Positions 51,809-60,914 of a stretch of 64,000 nucleotides of DNA are shown here, piece by piece; position 1 is the stretch's first letter; every line of letters begins with the position of its first letter. The position numbers were made by a program, and so were the translations under genes. This DNA comes from Frankia nepalensis (lineage in GTDB: Bacteria; Actinomycetota; Actinomycetes; Frankiales; Frankiaceae), in the NCBI RefSeq assembly GCF_016786325.1, contig NZ_JADWYU010000084.1:18279-82278 (forward strand), read 5' to 3'. The notes beneath the pieces were generated by a model. It saw nothing but the letters and a program-made list of their open reading frames with translations, searched no databases and was not told the origin of the DNA.

Positions 51809-52567
51809 GTGAGCCGAGCGTCGACCCGCGGTGAAGGCAGCGTCGCCGGGGCGCGGCGCGGCCCAGCGGGCGCGCCGGGCGTCCCGAGCATCAGCGTGAG
51901 CGTGGACGTCGTGCTGCTCACGCTGCGGGCTGGGCGGCTGTGCGTGCTGGTCATCCAGCGAAACGAGGCCCCGTTCGAGGACTACTGGGCGCTGCCCGGC
52001 GGCTTCGTCGGCGCCGACGAGGACCTGGACTCCTCGGCGCGCCGCCAGCTCACCGAGGAGACCGGCGTGACGACCGCCGGCCACCTGGAGCAGCTCTACA
52101 CCTACGGCGACCCGGGCCGCGACCCGCGCACCCGCGTGGTCAGCGTCGCCTACCTGGCGCTGCTGCCGAACCTGCCCCAGCCCGGCCCCGGGCAACGCGG
52201 CCAGCAGGCGCGCTGGTGGCCGGTCGAGGACCTGGGCCCCCCGGACGGGCCGACGCTGGCGTTCGACCACCCGCGCATCGTCGCGGACGGCGTCGAGCGG
52301 GCCCGCTCGAAGCTGGAGTACACGCCGATGGCGGCCGCGTTCTGCGAGGAGCCGTTCACCCTCGCCGATCTGCGCCGGGTCTACGAAGCTGCCTGGGGCG
52401 TCGGCCTCGACCCGCCGAACTTCCGCCGTAAGGTGCTGTCCACGCCGGACTTCGTCGTCCCGGTCGGCGCCGTCAGCTCGCCGCGCGGCGGCGGGCGCCC
52501 CGCCCAGCTCTACCGCCGGGGCACCGCCACCGCTCTGCACCCCCCGCTCCTGCGCCGCTCGGTATAG
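51809..52567 (+). CDS. NrtR-like regulator (Nudix domain plus winged helix)
   Basis: 252 residues. Residues about 30-150 are a Nudix domain with the box GGFVGADEDLDSSARRQLTEETGV. Compared with the catalytic consensus (G-x5-E-x7-RE-x-x-EE), the first RE glutamate is Q (RRQLTEE). A C-terminal winged helix (FTLADLRRVYEAAWG ... PNFRRKVLST) is diagnostic of NrtR, the ADP-ribose-sensing repressor of NAD synthesis. Together with the divergent pncB gene this is strong support. GTG 51809 and GTG 51791 are both possible starts. Confidence 0.88.
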   Translation: MSRASTRGEGSVAGARRGPAGAPGVPSISVSVDVVLLTLRAGRLCVLVIQRNEAPFEDYWALPGGFVGADEDLDSSARRQLTEETGVTTAGHLEQLYTYGDPGRDPRTRVVSVAYLALLPNLPQPGPGQRGQQARWWPVEDLGPPDGPTLAFDHPRIVADGVERARSKLEYTPMAAAFCEEPFTLADLRRVYEAAWGVGLDPPNFRRKVLSTPDFVVPVGAVSSPRGGGRPAQLYRRGTATALHPPLLRRSV

Positions 52568-52879
52568 GCGTCGGCACCGGCGCGTTCCCGCGCGCCGGTC
52601 AGCCGGCGGGGTGACGGGCAGGGGCGGATCGACGGGACCGCGAAGCCGCCCGTCCGGGCGGGAACCGGCCGAGGGCGGAATGACCCGGCGCGGTTCGTCC
52701 CGGCGGGCCGCGCCGCGGGCCGGCGGCGGTGGGCGCGCCCGGCTCCCGCCGGGCCCCTGGGGGCGGGGATGGCCGCTGGGACAGGAAGCGTGGCCGGGCC
52801 AGGCCCCGTCGTGGCCGACTTCCGAGTGTGGCCGGTGCCCGACGGGAAGAGGTCCGTGGAATGCGTAACAATAGGCACC
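52568..52879. other. Intergenic, nothing recognised
   Basis: 312 bp between the nrtR-like gene and clpS. No hairpin or RNA gene was noted. The clpS promoter presumably lies in its right half. If clpS starts at the alternative GTG at 52856, GGAAGAGG lies 3 nt before it. Confidence 0.4.
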
Positions 52880-53170
52880 GTGACTGCCACCACCGTCTCA
52901 CCCGCCGACATCGAGGAGATCGATGAGGCGCTCAGCGACGACCGGCCCTGGGTCACGGTCGTCTGGAACGACCCGATCAACCTGATGTCGTACGTCGCGT
53001 ATGTCTTCCAGAAGCTGTTCGGCTATGACCGGGCAACGGCGCGCAAACTCATGCTCGACGTCCATCACAAGGGCCGGGCCTCCGTCAGCAGCGGCACCCG
53101 CGACGAGATGGAGCGCGACGCCGCGCGCCTGCACACCTACGGCCTCTGGGCGACCGTCCGCCAGGATTAG
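52880..53170 (+). CDS. clpS: ATP-dependent Clp protease adaptor ClpS
   Basis: 96 residues. The N-degron-binding motif is [17 protein letters not shown] (N30, D31, N34), followed by the helical [20 protein letters not shown]; both are diagnostic. It delivers N-end-rule substrates to ClpA/ClpC. The GTG at 52880 gives the usual length. It opens the conserved order clpS - DUF2017 - mec - cysO - cysM. Confidence 0.95.
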   Translation: MTATTVSPADIEEIDEALSDDRPWVTVVWNDPINLMSYVAYVFQKLFGYDRATARKLMLDVHHKGRASVSSGTRDEMERDAARLHTYGLWATVRQD

Positions 53171-53172
53171 CC

Positions 53173-53823
53173 GTGCGCGGCGGGGGCGCGCCGACAGGGC
53201 CATACGAGCTGGGATGGATGTGCGACGCCGGTATGAGCGCACCGCGGGACGACGACGGGGACGTGGCGGACGAGTTGTACAGAGGGTTCGGTAACTGTTT
53301 CCGGCGGACCCGCAAGGGGGTCGAGCTGCGGCTGCCCCGCTGGGAGGGGACGCTGCTCACCGAGCTCGTGCGGCTGATGGACGGAATGCTCGAGCCGCCG
53401 CCGGTGGACGACCCGCTGGAAGCCCTGGTCGGCCTGCGCGACACCGCCCCGCCGCCGCCGGACGACCCGGCGCTGGCCCGGCTCCTGCCCGACCCGTACC
53501 CGGAGGACCCGTTGGCCTCCGGGGACTTCCGCCGCCGCCGCACCGACGACGCGCTGGCGCACAAGCGGGCGGCGGCCCACCGGGTGCTCGCGACCGTGCC
53601 CGCCCCCGGCGAGGTGCTGCTCCTCGACGACGAAGCGGCGCAGGACTGGCTGACCACGCTCAACGACCTGCGGCTGGTCCTTGGCACCAGGCTCGGCATC
53701 ACCGACGAGCGCTACTTCGACGAGCTCGGCGAGCTGACGCCCGACGACGAGCGTCTCCCGGTCATCCAGATGTACGAGCTGCTCACGGCCCTGGTGGACA
53801 ACCTCATCCGCGCTCTCTACTGA
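53173..53823 (+). CDS. DUF2017 protein
   Basis: 216 residues (GTG 53173, 2 bp after the clpS stop), or about 196 if the ATG at 53233 is used. The DUF2017 features are the opening FRRTRKGVELRLPRWEGTLL, the FRRRRTDD block near the middle and the ending DERLPVIQMYELLTALVDNLIRAL. Genes of this actinobacterial family regularly follow clpS; the function is unknown. Confidence 0.9.
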   Translation: MRGGGAPTGPYELGWMCDAGMSAPRDDDGDVADELYRGFGNCFRRTRKGVELRLPRWEGTLLTELVRLMDGMLEPPPVDDPLEALVGLRDTAPPPPDDPALARLLPDPYPEDPLASGDFRRRRTDDALAHKRAAAHRVLATVPAPGEVLLLDDEAAQDWLTTLNDLRLVLGTRLGITDERYFDELGELTPDDERLPVIQMYELLTALVDNLIRALY

Positions 53824-53876
53824 CGCCCTCCACCGACCGGCACCTCGAAGGCCGGGCATCTCATACGGTGGTCGGC

Positions 53877-54281
53877 GTGCTGCGCATCGACCCTGCCCTC
53901 CACCAGGCGATCATCGACCATGCCCGGCGTGACCACCCGGACGAGGCATGCGGCGTGGTCGCCGGTCCCGCCGGCTCGGACAACCCGGTCCGTTTCATCG
54001 CGATGGAGAACGCGGAGCGGTCGCCGACCTTCTACCGGTTCGACTCGATGGAGCAGCTGAAGGTCTGGCGGGAGATGGACGACCGGGACGAGGAGCCTGT
54101 CGTGATCTATCACTCGCATACCGCGACCGAGGCTTACCCGTCGAGGACCGACATCTCCTACGCCTCCGAGCCCGGTGCGCACTATGTGCTGGTCTCCACC
54201 CGTGAGCCCGACGTGACCGAGTTCCGCTCGTTCCGGATCATCGACGGCGCGGTCACCGAGGAGCCGGTCGAGATCGGCTGA
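53877..54281 (+). CDS. mec: JAMM/MPN metalloprotease, Mec-type
   Basis: 134 residues from the GTG at 53877, which gives the family opening LRIDPALHQAIIDHARRDHPDEACG; GTG 53868 is the alternative. The JAMM zinc motif is complete: E23, H79-S-H81 (IYHSHTATEAYPS) and D92. In mycobacteria the homologue cleaves cysteine from the CysO-cysteine adduct. Here cysO and cysM follow after a leader-peptide region. Confidence 0.93.
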   Translation: MLRIDPALHQAIIDHARRDHPDEACGVVAGPAGSDNPVRFIAMENAERSPTFYRFDSMEQLKVWREMDDRDEEPVVIYHSHTATEAYPSRTDISYASEPGAHYVLVSTREPDVTEFRSFRIIDGAVTEEPVEIG

Positions 54282-54492
54282 GGGTGCCGTCGCCTCCGGC
54301 CAGCGGCCGTCTTCGGCGCGGGGTCACAGCGGTTGTGCTCGGAGCCGGTGTCACATCTGTGCAACGATGGTTGCTATGACCGCCCCCCGCCACCCGACGC
54401 GGCCCGGGGTTCCTTCCGGATCGGCGACAGGGTCCCTGCCGGATCGGCGTAGCCGATCTGGGAGGTCGGCGATCTGGAAGGTCCGCGCCGCG

Positions 54493-54615
54493 ATGGCCGA
54501 GGGCATCCCGGAGCTGCGCCTGTTCGCGCGCCTGCACGTCGACCTGCTCCGGGTCGCCAGCGCCCGCTGTCACGACGCGCGCTGTCACGACACCCGCTGT
54601 CACGACATCCGCTGA
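54493..54615 (+). CDS. Cysteine-codon leader peptide (putative attenuator)
   Basis: A 40-residue peptide whose middle, LFARLHVDLLRVASARC, matches the actinobacterial ARLHVDLxRxASAxC leader-peptide pattern found upstream of sulfur/cysteine genes. After the first Cys it carries a 5-residue repeat, R-C-H-D-x three times (C26, C31, C36), all with the TGT codon, then Arg-stop. GGAAGG lies 11 nt before the ATG; an in-frame start at 54367 also exists. It sits between mec and cysO, 282 bp before cysO, so ribosome stalling at Cys codons could control cysO-cysM. Confidence 0.75.
   Translation: MAEGIPELRLFARLHVDLLRVASARCHDARCHDTRCHDIR
54565..54609 (+). repeat. 15-bp in-frame repeat, 3 copies, one Cys codon each
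   Basis: CGCTGTCACGAC plus a variable codon (GCG, ACC, ATC) is repeated three times at 54565, 54580 and 54595. It triplicates the cysteine codon at the end of the leader peptide. Confidence 0.95.
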
Positions 54616-54749
54616 TCTTCTTCGCTGCCCGCGCGCCGTCGGGAAGCGCTCGCGGCGTGGCCGGCGTTGTAGCCGATGCGGCCCCCGGAGGCGCGGCCAT
54701 GCTCATGGACGCGCGCGCGGACGCTGTGAAGCCTGAAACACTGGAGACT

Positions 54750-54789
54750 GCTCGCGGGGCCGGCCAGCCCGACCGGCCCGGCCGCGAGC
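54750..54789 (+). promoter_or_regulatory. Hairpin between leader peptide and cysO
   Basis: GCTCGCGG (54750-54757) pairs with CCGCGAGC (54782-54789). The stem continues as GGCCGG/CCGGCC after a 3-nt bulge. It lies 135 bp behind the leader peptide and 109 bp before cysO, a position suited to an attenuator or anti-attenuator stem. The rest of 54616-54897 holds no gene. Confidence 0.5.
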
Positions 54790-54897
54790 ATGGACTTGGT
54801 CGAGACGAACACGTTTCGCGCCCGGATGCGCCGGGCGCGCCGCCGTCGCCCGCCGGGCGAAGGGCGCGACACGAAACCGAGGGAGACGAGGAGCACC

Positions 54898-55170
54898 ATG
54901 GCAGTCCAGGTCCGCGTGCCGACCATCCTGCGCAACTACACCGGCGGTTCGAAGGTCGTGGAGGGCGCGGGTGAGACCCTGGGCGCGCTGTTCGAGGACC
55001 TCGACACCCGCCACGCCGGGCTGCGCGGCCGCCTCGTCGCCGACGAGGGGCTGCACCGTTTCGTGAACGTCTACATCAACGACGAGGACGTCCGCTTCCT
55101 CGGTGGCCTCGACGCCAAGCTCTCCGACGGCGACAACGTGACTATTCTCCCCGCCGTCGCCGGCGGCTGA
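54898..55170 (+). CDS. cysO: CysO-type sulfur-carrier protein (MoaD/ThiS fold)
   Basis: 90 residues ending in the Gly-Gly that is thiocarboxylated (ILPAVAGG). The ubiquitin-like fold is evident in VRVPTILRNYTGGSKVVEG and FVNVYINDEDVRFLGGLDAKLSDGDNVTIL. In mycobacteria the thiocarboxylate donates sulfide to CysM. ATG 54898 has GAGGAG 5 nt upstream. It lies 23 bp before cysM. Confidence 0.95.
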   Translation: MAVQVRVPTILRNYTGGSKVVEGAGETLGALFEDLDTRHAGLRGRLVADEGLHRFVNVYINDEDVRFLGGLDAKLSDGDNVTILPAVAGG

Positions 55171-55187
55171 TCGGAAGTCGGCGGTAG

Positions 55188-56167
<980 letters not shown>

Positions 56168-56390
56168 GGTGCCGCCGGGGCTCCCGGCGGTGCCGGGTCC
56201 GTCCCCGTCGAGCTGGTCGGCCGCGACACGCTGGTCGAGGAGCGGCGCGCCGGCCGATCCGGGCGTTCGCCACGTCCTCCGGTGGCCTTCAGAGCCGTCT
56301 TTCGGTGTTGGAAAGCGGCCAATAGCCGGAGTCGAACAACCGGGAAAGCCTGTTTCCATACACTGTGATCATGACTGGGGCGCTTCAAGG

Positions 56391-57359
56391 GTGACCGCGC
56401 GGGGTCGTGACGGAGATGATGCCGGTGGGACGGGGCGACCGCCGGCCGGCCCGGCGATCGCGGGGGCGCTGACGGCGTATGCCTGTGGTGACGCCTTCGG
56501 ACTTCCGTGGGAAGGATCAGCGCCGGGGGCGGCGGAGCCGGATCGCGCGATCGAGATCCCGGCTCGTGCGCGGTGGCCGCGCGGCGGCACGTCCGACGAC
56601 ACCGCCCTGACCCTGCTCGTGGCGGAGCATCTGATCGCGTGCGGCGGGGCGGGCGACCCGGCCGATCTGCTGCGGACGCTGGCCGGGCGAGCCGAGTCGA
56701 TCTTTGGACTTGGACCCAGCACGGTCGCGGCAATCCGGCACTTCCAGCGGTCCGGTCAATTGCCAGCGGAGGGCGGCCGGACCAACGGCGCGGCGATGCG
56801 GGCTCTGCCGGCCGGTTGGGCGACCCCCGCGGACGCCGCCGAGCTGCGCCGCCGGTGGGTCGTCACGCTGTCCTCGGCGACCCATCCCAGCCCTGACGCA
56901 CAGGCCGCCGCGTGCGTCGTCGCCGCATGCGCGTCCTGGGCGATCGAGGGCGTTGACGGGCGGGCCCTTCTGGCGGTGGCGCTGGCGGAGGCGTCGGCGC
57001 TGCGAAAAGCCGGAATGAACGCCTCGTTGGAGGAACTGATCCGGGCGATCGATCAGGGCGCGTGGACACCGCCCACCACGGGCGTCAGCCTTGATCCGCT
57101 GGAGACCGTCGGTGCCGTGCTGCATTGCGTCAGCGCCACGTCGACGCTGGAATCGGCGATGCTGACGGCCGTGGGCCTCGGCGGGGATACGGACACGGTC
57201 GCCGCCCTGGTCGGCGGCATTCTCGCCCGCGGGCGCACCTCCGACCAGATATGCGCCGAGCTGACCTGGAACAGGCATGTCCTGCTCCCACCACCGGACT
57301 CCGTGAGAACCCTCGCGGACGGCCTGGCCGAACTGCGAGCGCGTCCGCTCCCGACGTAA
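56391..57359 (+). CDS. ADP-ribosylglycohydrolase family protein
   Basis: About 322 residues. Magnesium-binding motifs of the ARH/DraG family are ACGDAFGLPWEG (near 31), GGTSDDTAL (65-73), and GLGGDTDTVAALVGG near 265; GRTNGAAMRALP also fits. It would remove ADP-ribose from proteins or a small molecule. The GTG at 56391 is the best available start; the frame upstream resembles nothing. It follows cysM after 249 bp and is not normally part of that cluster. Confidence 0.87.
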   Translation: MTARGRDGDDAGGTGRPPAGPAIAGALTAYACGDAFGLPWEGSAPGAAEPDRAIEIPARARWPRGGTSDDTALTLLVAEHLIACGGAGDPADLLRTLAGRAESIFGLGPSTVAAIRHFQRSGQLPAEGGRTNGAAMRALPAGWATPADAAELRRRWVVTLSSATHPSPDAQAAACVVAACASWAIEGVDGRALLAVALAEASALRKAGMNASLEELIRAIDQGAWTPPTTGVSLDPLETVGAVLHCVSATSTLESAMLTAVGLGGDTDTVAALVGGILARGRTSDQICAELTWNRHVLLPPPDSVRTLADGLAELRARPLPT

Positions 57360-57429
57360 AACCCTCCGCGCACAGCCATCGGACCGATCCCTAATGCCTT
57401 AGCCATGAGGTCCGGCCCACCCGTGTCCG

Positions 57430-57468
57430 GGCGCGGGATGTGAACCCAGGTCCTAGGGCGGCAGATCT
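57430..57468 (-). pseudogene. tRNA-Leu 3'-end remnant
   Basis: 16 bases (CCTAGGGCGGCAGATC, 57451-57466) are identical to the variable-arm and anticodon-stem part of the intact tRNA-Leu at 59808-59888. A flanking T-arm-like piece (GGGATGTGAACCC against GGGACTTGAACCC) matches in 11 of 13. The orientation is the same and the 3' ends point left. The acceptor and D-arm do not match, so it is a fragment. Confidence 0.6.
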
Positions 57469-57686
57469 AGGAAGGTCTCGTCCAAGATCAAGACGCGCTA
57501 CCAGCGTTTCCGCGCCTCCACATGCCCCGCAAACCCCGCGAAAAGTCGGTCTCGACTGCCAGCCTATTCCGCGAGATCTCGCGCCAAACGATCAGCTATG
57601 ACAGGACTTCAAGGTCAACGACGGAGGCTGGACCCTGACCTGGGTCAACAGGGCGGTGTCCGCGCGCACGGCCCGCGAGTACCACC
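57469..57686. other. Intergenic remnant sequence
   Basis: Continuation of the 327-bp gap after the ADP-ribosylglycohydrolase gene. Its composition is less GC-biased than the flanks. A short phrase near 57610-57660 reads like eroded coding sequence, but no frame holds. No RNA structure was assigned. Confidence 0.35.
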
Positions 57687-58691
57687 TCAAGGTCTGACGA
57701 CGTCCTCGCGCCGACCGGTGATGACCGCGACGATGGTCGAGCCCGCCGAGATCCGCCCATCCGCGACCATCGCGAACAAGCCGTACATCATTTTCGCGAC
57801 GTACACCCAGTCCAGGAGCAGGCCGTGTCGGCCGGCGAAGTCGTCGATGAAGGCGTCCAGTATCGGCGTGCGGCGGGCGAAGCCGCCGAAGTGGAACTCC
57901 TCGGCGATCCGCCAGTTGGCGGTTGTGTAGCCGAATGCGGCGCGCTGGAAAGCGGCGACTTCGTCAGCAAGGAAGCCGCCGCCCTTGAGCACGGAGACCC
58001 CGACCGCCTGTCGGTCCGGACCCAGCCCACCGGCGAGGCCCGCGAGGGTGCCGCCGGTGCCGACCGGGCAGACGACTACGTCGACGTCGGGGACCTGGCC
58101 GACGAGCTCGGTCGCCAGCTGGGCGCAGCCAGCGACCGCCAGTTCGTTGCTGCCGCCTTCGGGGAGCAGGTAGAACGGGCCGAACTCGGCGGCCAGTTCG
58201 GCGAGCAGGCCCGGGTCTCGCTTGGCCCGGTAGCGGGTCCGGTCGAGGTAGGTCAGTCGCATCCCGTGCTGCTCGGTCGCGTGGGCGAGAACCGGATTGA
58301 GCGGCAGGTGCTCCTCTCCTCGGATCACGCCGACCGTGCGGAAGCCGAAGTGCCAACCGGCTGCCGCGGTCGCCGCGATGTGATTCGAGTACGCCCCGCC
58401 GAAGGTCAACAGCGTCTCTGCGCCCTGCTCGGCGGCCACGGCCAGGTTGCCGGCCAACTTCCGCCACTTGTTGCCCGGGAAGTCGGGGTGGATCAGGTCG
58501 TCCCGCTTGAGCAGCAGCCGCACCGCGCCCAGCCGGTCGTCCAGCAGCTCGGCCACCGGCGACGGCAACTCAAGCTCTGGCTTGTGTCCCCCCGCCTGCG
58601 TGCCCACCTGCGAAGCGTGCCACCCGGCACCGCCAGCCATGACGGGCACCCCGGCGCCAATCATCCAAGCAAGTTCCACGGCCCGCCGCAT
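57687..58691 (-). CDS. D-cysteine desulfhydrase / ACC deaminase-like PLP enzyme
   Basis: 334 residues. The PLP lysine is in FPGNKWRKLAGNL (about residue 75). LTFGGAYSNHIAATAAAG and the phosphate loop CPVGTGGTLAGLAGG are typical of the ACC-deaminase/DcyD group. It probably breaks D-cysteine or a related amino acid into pyruvate, ammonia and sulfide; ACC deaminase activity is not excluded. ATG 58691 is taken; an ATG at 58640 is possible. It lies inside the block bounded by the tRNA-Leu fragment and tRNA-Leu. Confidence 0.85.
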   Translation of the reverse strand: MRRAVELAWMIGAGVPVMAGGAGWHASQVGTQAGGHKPELELPSPVAELLDDRLGAVRLLLKRDDLIHPDFPGNKWRKLAGNLAVAAEQGAETLLTFGGAYSNHIAATAAAGWHFGFRTVGVIRGEEHLPLNPVLAHATEQHGMRLTYLDRTRYRAKRDPGLLAELAAEFGPFYLLPEGGSNELAVAGCAQLATELVGQVPDVDVVVCPVGTGGTLAGLAGGLGPDRQAVGVSVLKGGGFLADEVAAFQRAAFGYTTANWRIAEEFHFGGFARRTPILDAFIDDFAGRHGLLLDWVYVAKMMYGLFAMVADGRISAGSTIVAVITGRREDVVRP

Positions 58692-58974
58692 GACTGAGCC
58701 TGAATGTCGTGCTACGGCGCAGCTCGGACCGGGCGGGCCGCCGGCGCCGCGTCGCTGTGGCCCGCGGCCGCATAGGCCGCATAGGCTGCCTGCCGAATTG
58801 CGCTCTTTAGAGGATCAAGGCGCGTGCTTCGCTCGCCTACGCGGCCGCCGAGCCGCTCGGTGGTTTGGCGGACTTGCGCATGCGGCCCTGGGCGGCCGTA
58901 AGCGCCACCGCCCGCGGTCAATGACGACAGCGTCCCCACCGAGCGAGCAACTCCACACTATTGGCCCGTCAGAT

Positions 58975-59421
58975 CTAAGGCTGCTGGCGGCTTAGGATGA
59001 CAAAGCCGCGGCCGTCCGTTGTGGCGTTGAACGTCGCGGTCGGCGCGAACCCCAGTCCCCGAAACACCCGCTGGGCACGGATGTTGAAGCTGGCTAGAGT
59101 CACCCGAAAGGCCGTGGGGCGGAAACATGCGGCACCGTACTCCAGGCCGATTGCGATTGCCTGTCTTCCAAGACCAAGGCCCGTCAGCTCGGGACGCAGG
59201 CCTCCACCCGTGTCCAGGGCACACTCGTCGTACTCGCCACCTGGAACACGGCCGTCAGCACCAAAAGTCCGATAGCCGATGAGCTTGCCCTCATCCACCA
59301 GGGCGACGTACCCGTTTTGGGGATCTGTGAAGAACGCGGGTTCTGTGCCAACAAGATCATAGCAGTCGTACGGCGGAGGATAACGCCACGTGACGATATT
59401 CGCCGCGTACTCCTCGGTCAT
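58975..59421 (-). CDS. GNAT-family N-acetyltransferase
   Basis: 148 residues from the ATG at 59421. It opens MTEEYAANIVTWRYPPPYDCYDL, a beginning shared by one subgroup of bacterial GNAT proteins. The acetyl-CoA site is LTGLGLGRQAIAIGLEYGA (about 93-111) and motif B is NIRAQRVFRGLGF. Frames further upstream are arginine-rich and unlikely. Substrate unknown. Confidence 0.83.
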   Translation of the reverse strand: MTEEYAANIVTWRYPPPYDCYDLVGTEPAFFTDPQNGYVALVDEGKLIGYRTFGADGRVPGGEYDECALDTGGGLRPELTGLGLGRQAIAIGLEYGAACFRPTAFRVTLASFNIRAQRVFRGLGFAPTATFNATTDGRGFVILSRQQP

Positions 59422-59807
59422 CCCGACGATCTCCACGACGACTATATGAGCAGCAAGGCGCTGACGAGTCAACGCCCTCTGACGCAACTGCTTGCCTGCC
59501 CCCCGGCGCCGCCGCCTGCTCTGTGGCAGCCAGCGAACAATGGCGTGCGACCACGGGCGTCCGTGAACGCCGTCGGCCACGTGACCTGGACCAGCGAACG
59601 CCCACAGACACGGGCGGACGAGCCAGCGAAGATCTCAATGTCTCGACCTTGGTGGCTTCGGCCGGTCGCGCGTGCCGCGGTCTCGTTCGCGGTCGTTCGG
59701 CAGGGGTCGGAGACGTCCCGTCGACCATCGAAGACGTATTCCACGTGGATCTTCAACGGCCGCGGCGGTGGATCGCTTCAGGCGCAAAACGCCTGGTAGG
59801 CAAGGTG

Positions 59808-59888
59808 TGCGGGAGGGGGGACTTGAACCCCCACGCCCTAGGGCGGCAGATCCTAAGTCTGCTGCGTCTGCCATTCCGCCACTCCCGC
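59808..59888 (-). tRNA. tRNA-Leu (anticodon UAG)
   Basis: The minus-strand sequence folds as a complete tRNA. The acceptor is GCGGGAG/CTCCCGC and the anticodon stem GCAGA/TCTGC encloses loop CTTAGGA (anticodon TAG). It has a short class-II variable arm around GCCCTAGGGC and a T-arm GGGGG-TTCAAGT-CCCCC. The discriminator is A, and no CCA is encoded. It reads CUA (and other CUN by wobble). Confidence 0.95.
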
Positions 59889-60914
59889 GTGCCTCCAGCC
59901 TATCGATCGAGGAGTGGGCCGTGGGCGCGGATGGTCAGTGGCGTGCGCCCTGCCGGCACGGGCCGGGGCGCCCGCCGGCATCCTGCTCGACGGTCGGTCT
60001 CGCTGGGGCGCAGTGGGGAGATCTCAGGGTTCGGCGCTCGGTCATCGCATTAAGATCATGACCGCTGTGGCGATCGGAAGCGATCGGCTGACATGGTTGG
60101 TCCGTGGCGGTGTCGGCCGATCATGGTCAGGTGGCCGTGGCGCCTCAGGTTGTGGCGTTTCTGGGTCCTTGGGCGTGCGGGACGTCCTGTGTCCAAGCGC
60201 CGATCCGTGCACACAACTGGCGATCTTTGGCGCGTCCGGACCCGGTCCACCCGGTTGATCTGTCAGATCTGTGCGTTGACCCCCTGAAGTCAGGGGGACA
60301 AAGCGGACAGAAGTCGCCGAATAGTGCACAGAATTGTCGATCGTGAAGGTAGCTCCGACTCGCCATGGTCCTTGATCGTCAGAAGCGTGCGCGGACCGGC
60401 GATCGAACTGGCCACGCCAAGATCCGTGAGAAGTACCCCGGTCGCGGCGGCGGCCGTCGAACTCCCCGGCGCTGGTTACGGCGCGTGGCTGGCGACGCGC
60501 CGCCGAAACGTTCGGTGGCTTCTCAGTAGTCCTGGCGCGGTGTGACACGCTGCTGGGTGCAACGTGGCTGGCAACCTTCGCGTCAGAGGCCACAAAGGTC
60601 CGGCTTGGCCGGGGTGAGGGTCGGCTGGTGGGCGAGGCGCGGGGACGACGTGCCGCCGCTTCGCGAGCGCTCGATGCGCGCTCGTCGAGCGGGCACGGAT
60701 CGTCGTTCCAGAGCCCGGCCGCCGGCTTGGCCCACGCGCCAGCCGTCAGTATCGGCCGGCCTTTGATGAGGGCTCGGTAGGACAGGTAGCACCCGCTCCG
60801 GCGACCGCCGGCGCGGTGAAGCGACGGGCGGCGGCCTGAGAGGCGGGAGTCGCGATGACACCATCACGTGGTGCTCTGGGCGGGCCTGCCGGTGGACCAG
60901 AGGGAGGGATCCCG
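59889..60914. other. Long intergenic stretch with one hairpin
   Basis: About 1 kb without a credible gene. A short hairpin CCCCCTGA-AG-TCAGGGGG lies at 60280-60297 beside TTGAC and GGACAA. The phrase GATCATG occurs near 60054 and again (as CGATCATGG) near 60119. Short frames in both directions are composition artefacts. The right end carries AGGGAGGG, the ribosome site of the next gene. Confidence 0.5.
60280..60297. terminator. Isolated 8-bp hairpin
   Basis: A perfect 8-bp inverted repeat with a 2-nt centre in the long gap. It has no adjacent gene end, so its role is uncertain. Confidence 0.4.

Noticed and set aside
57430-57516. A second complete tRNA on the minus strand
   Set aside because: The ends can pair (GGCGCGG/CCGCGCC) and a T-loop-like TTCACAT exists, but T-stem and anticodon stem do not fit a standard tRNA. 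It is better read as a fragment.
60042-60593. 183-residue minus-strand frame in the long gap after tRNA-Leu
   Set aside because: Low-information Arg/Pro/Ser composition, no ribosome site, no family resemblance.
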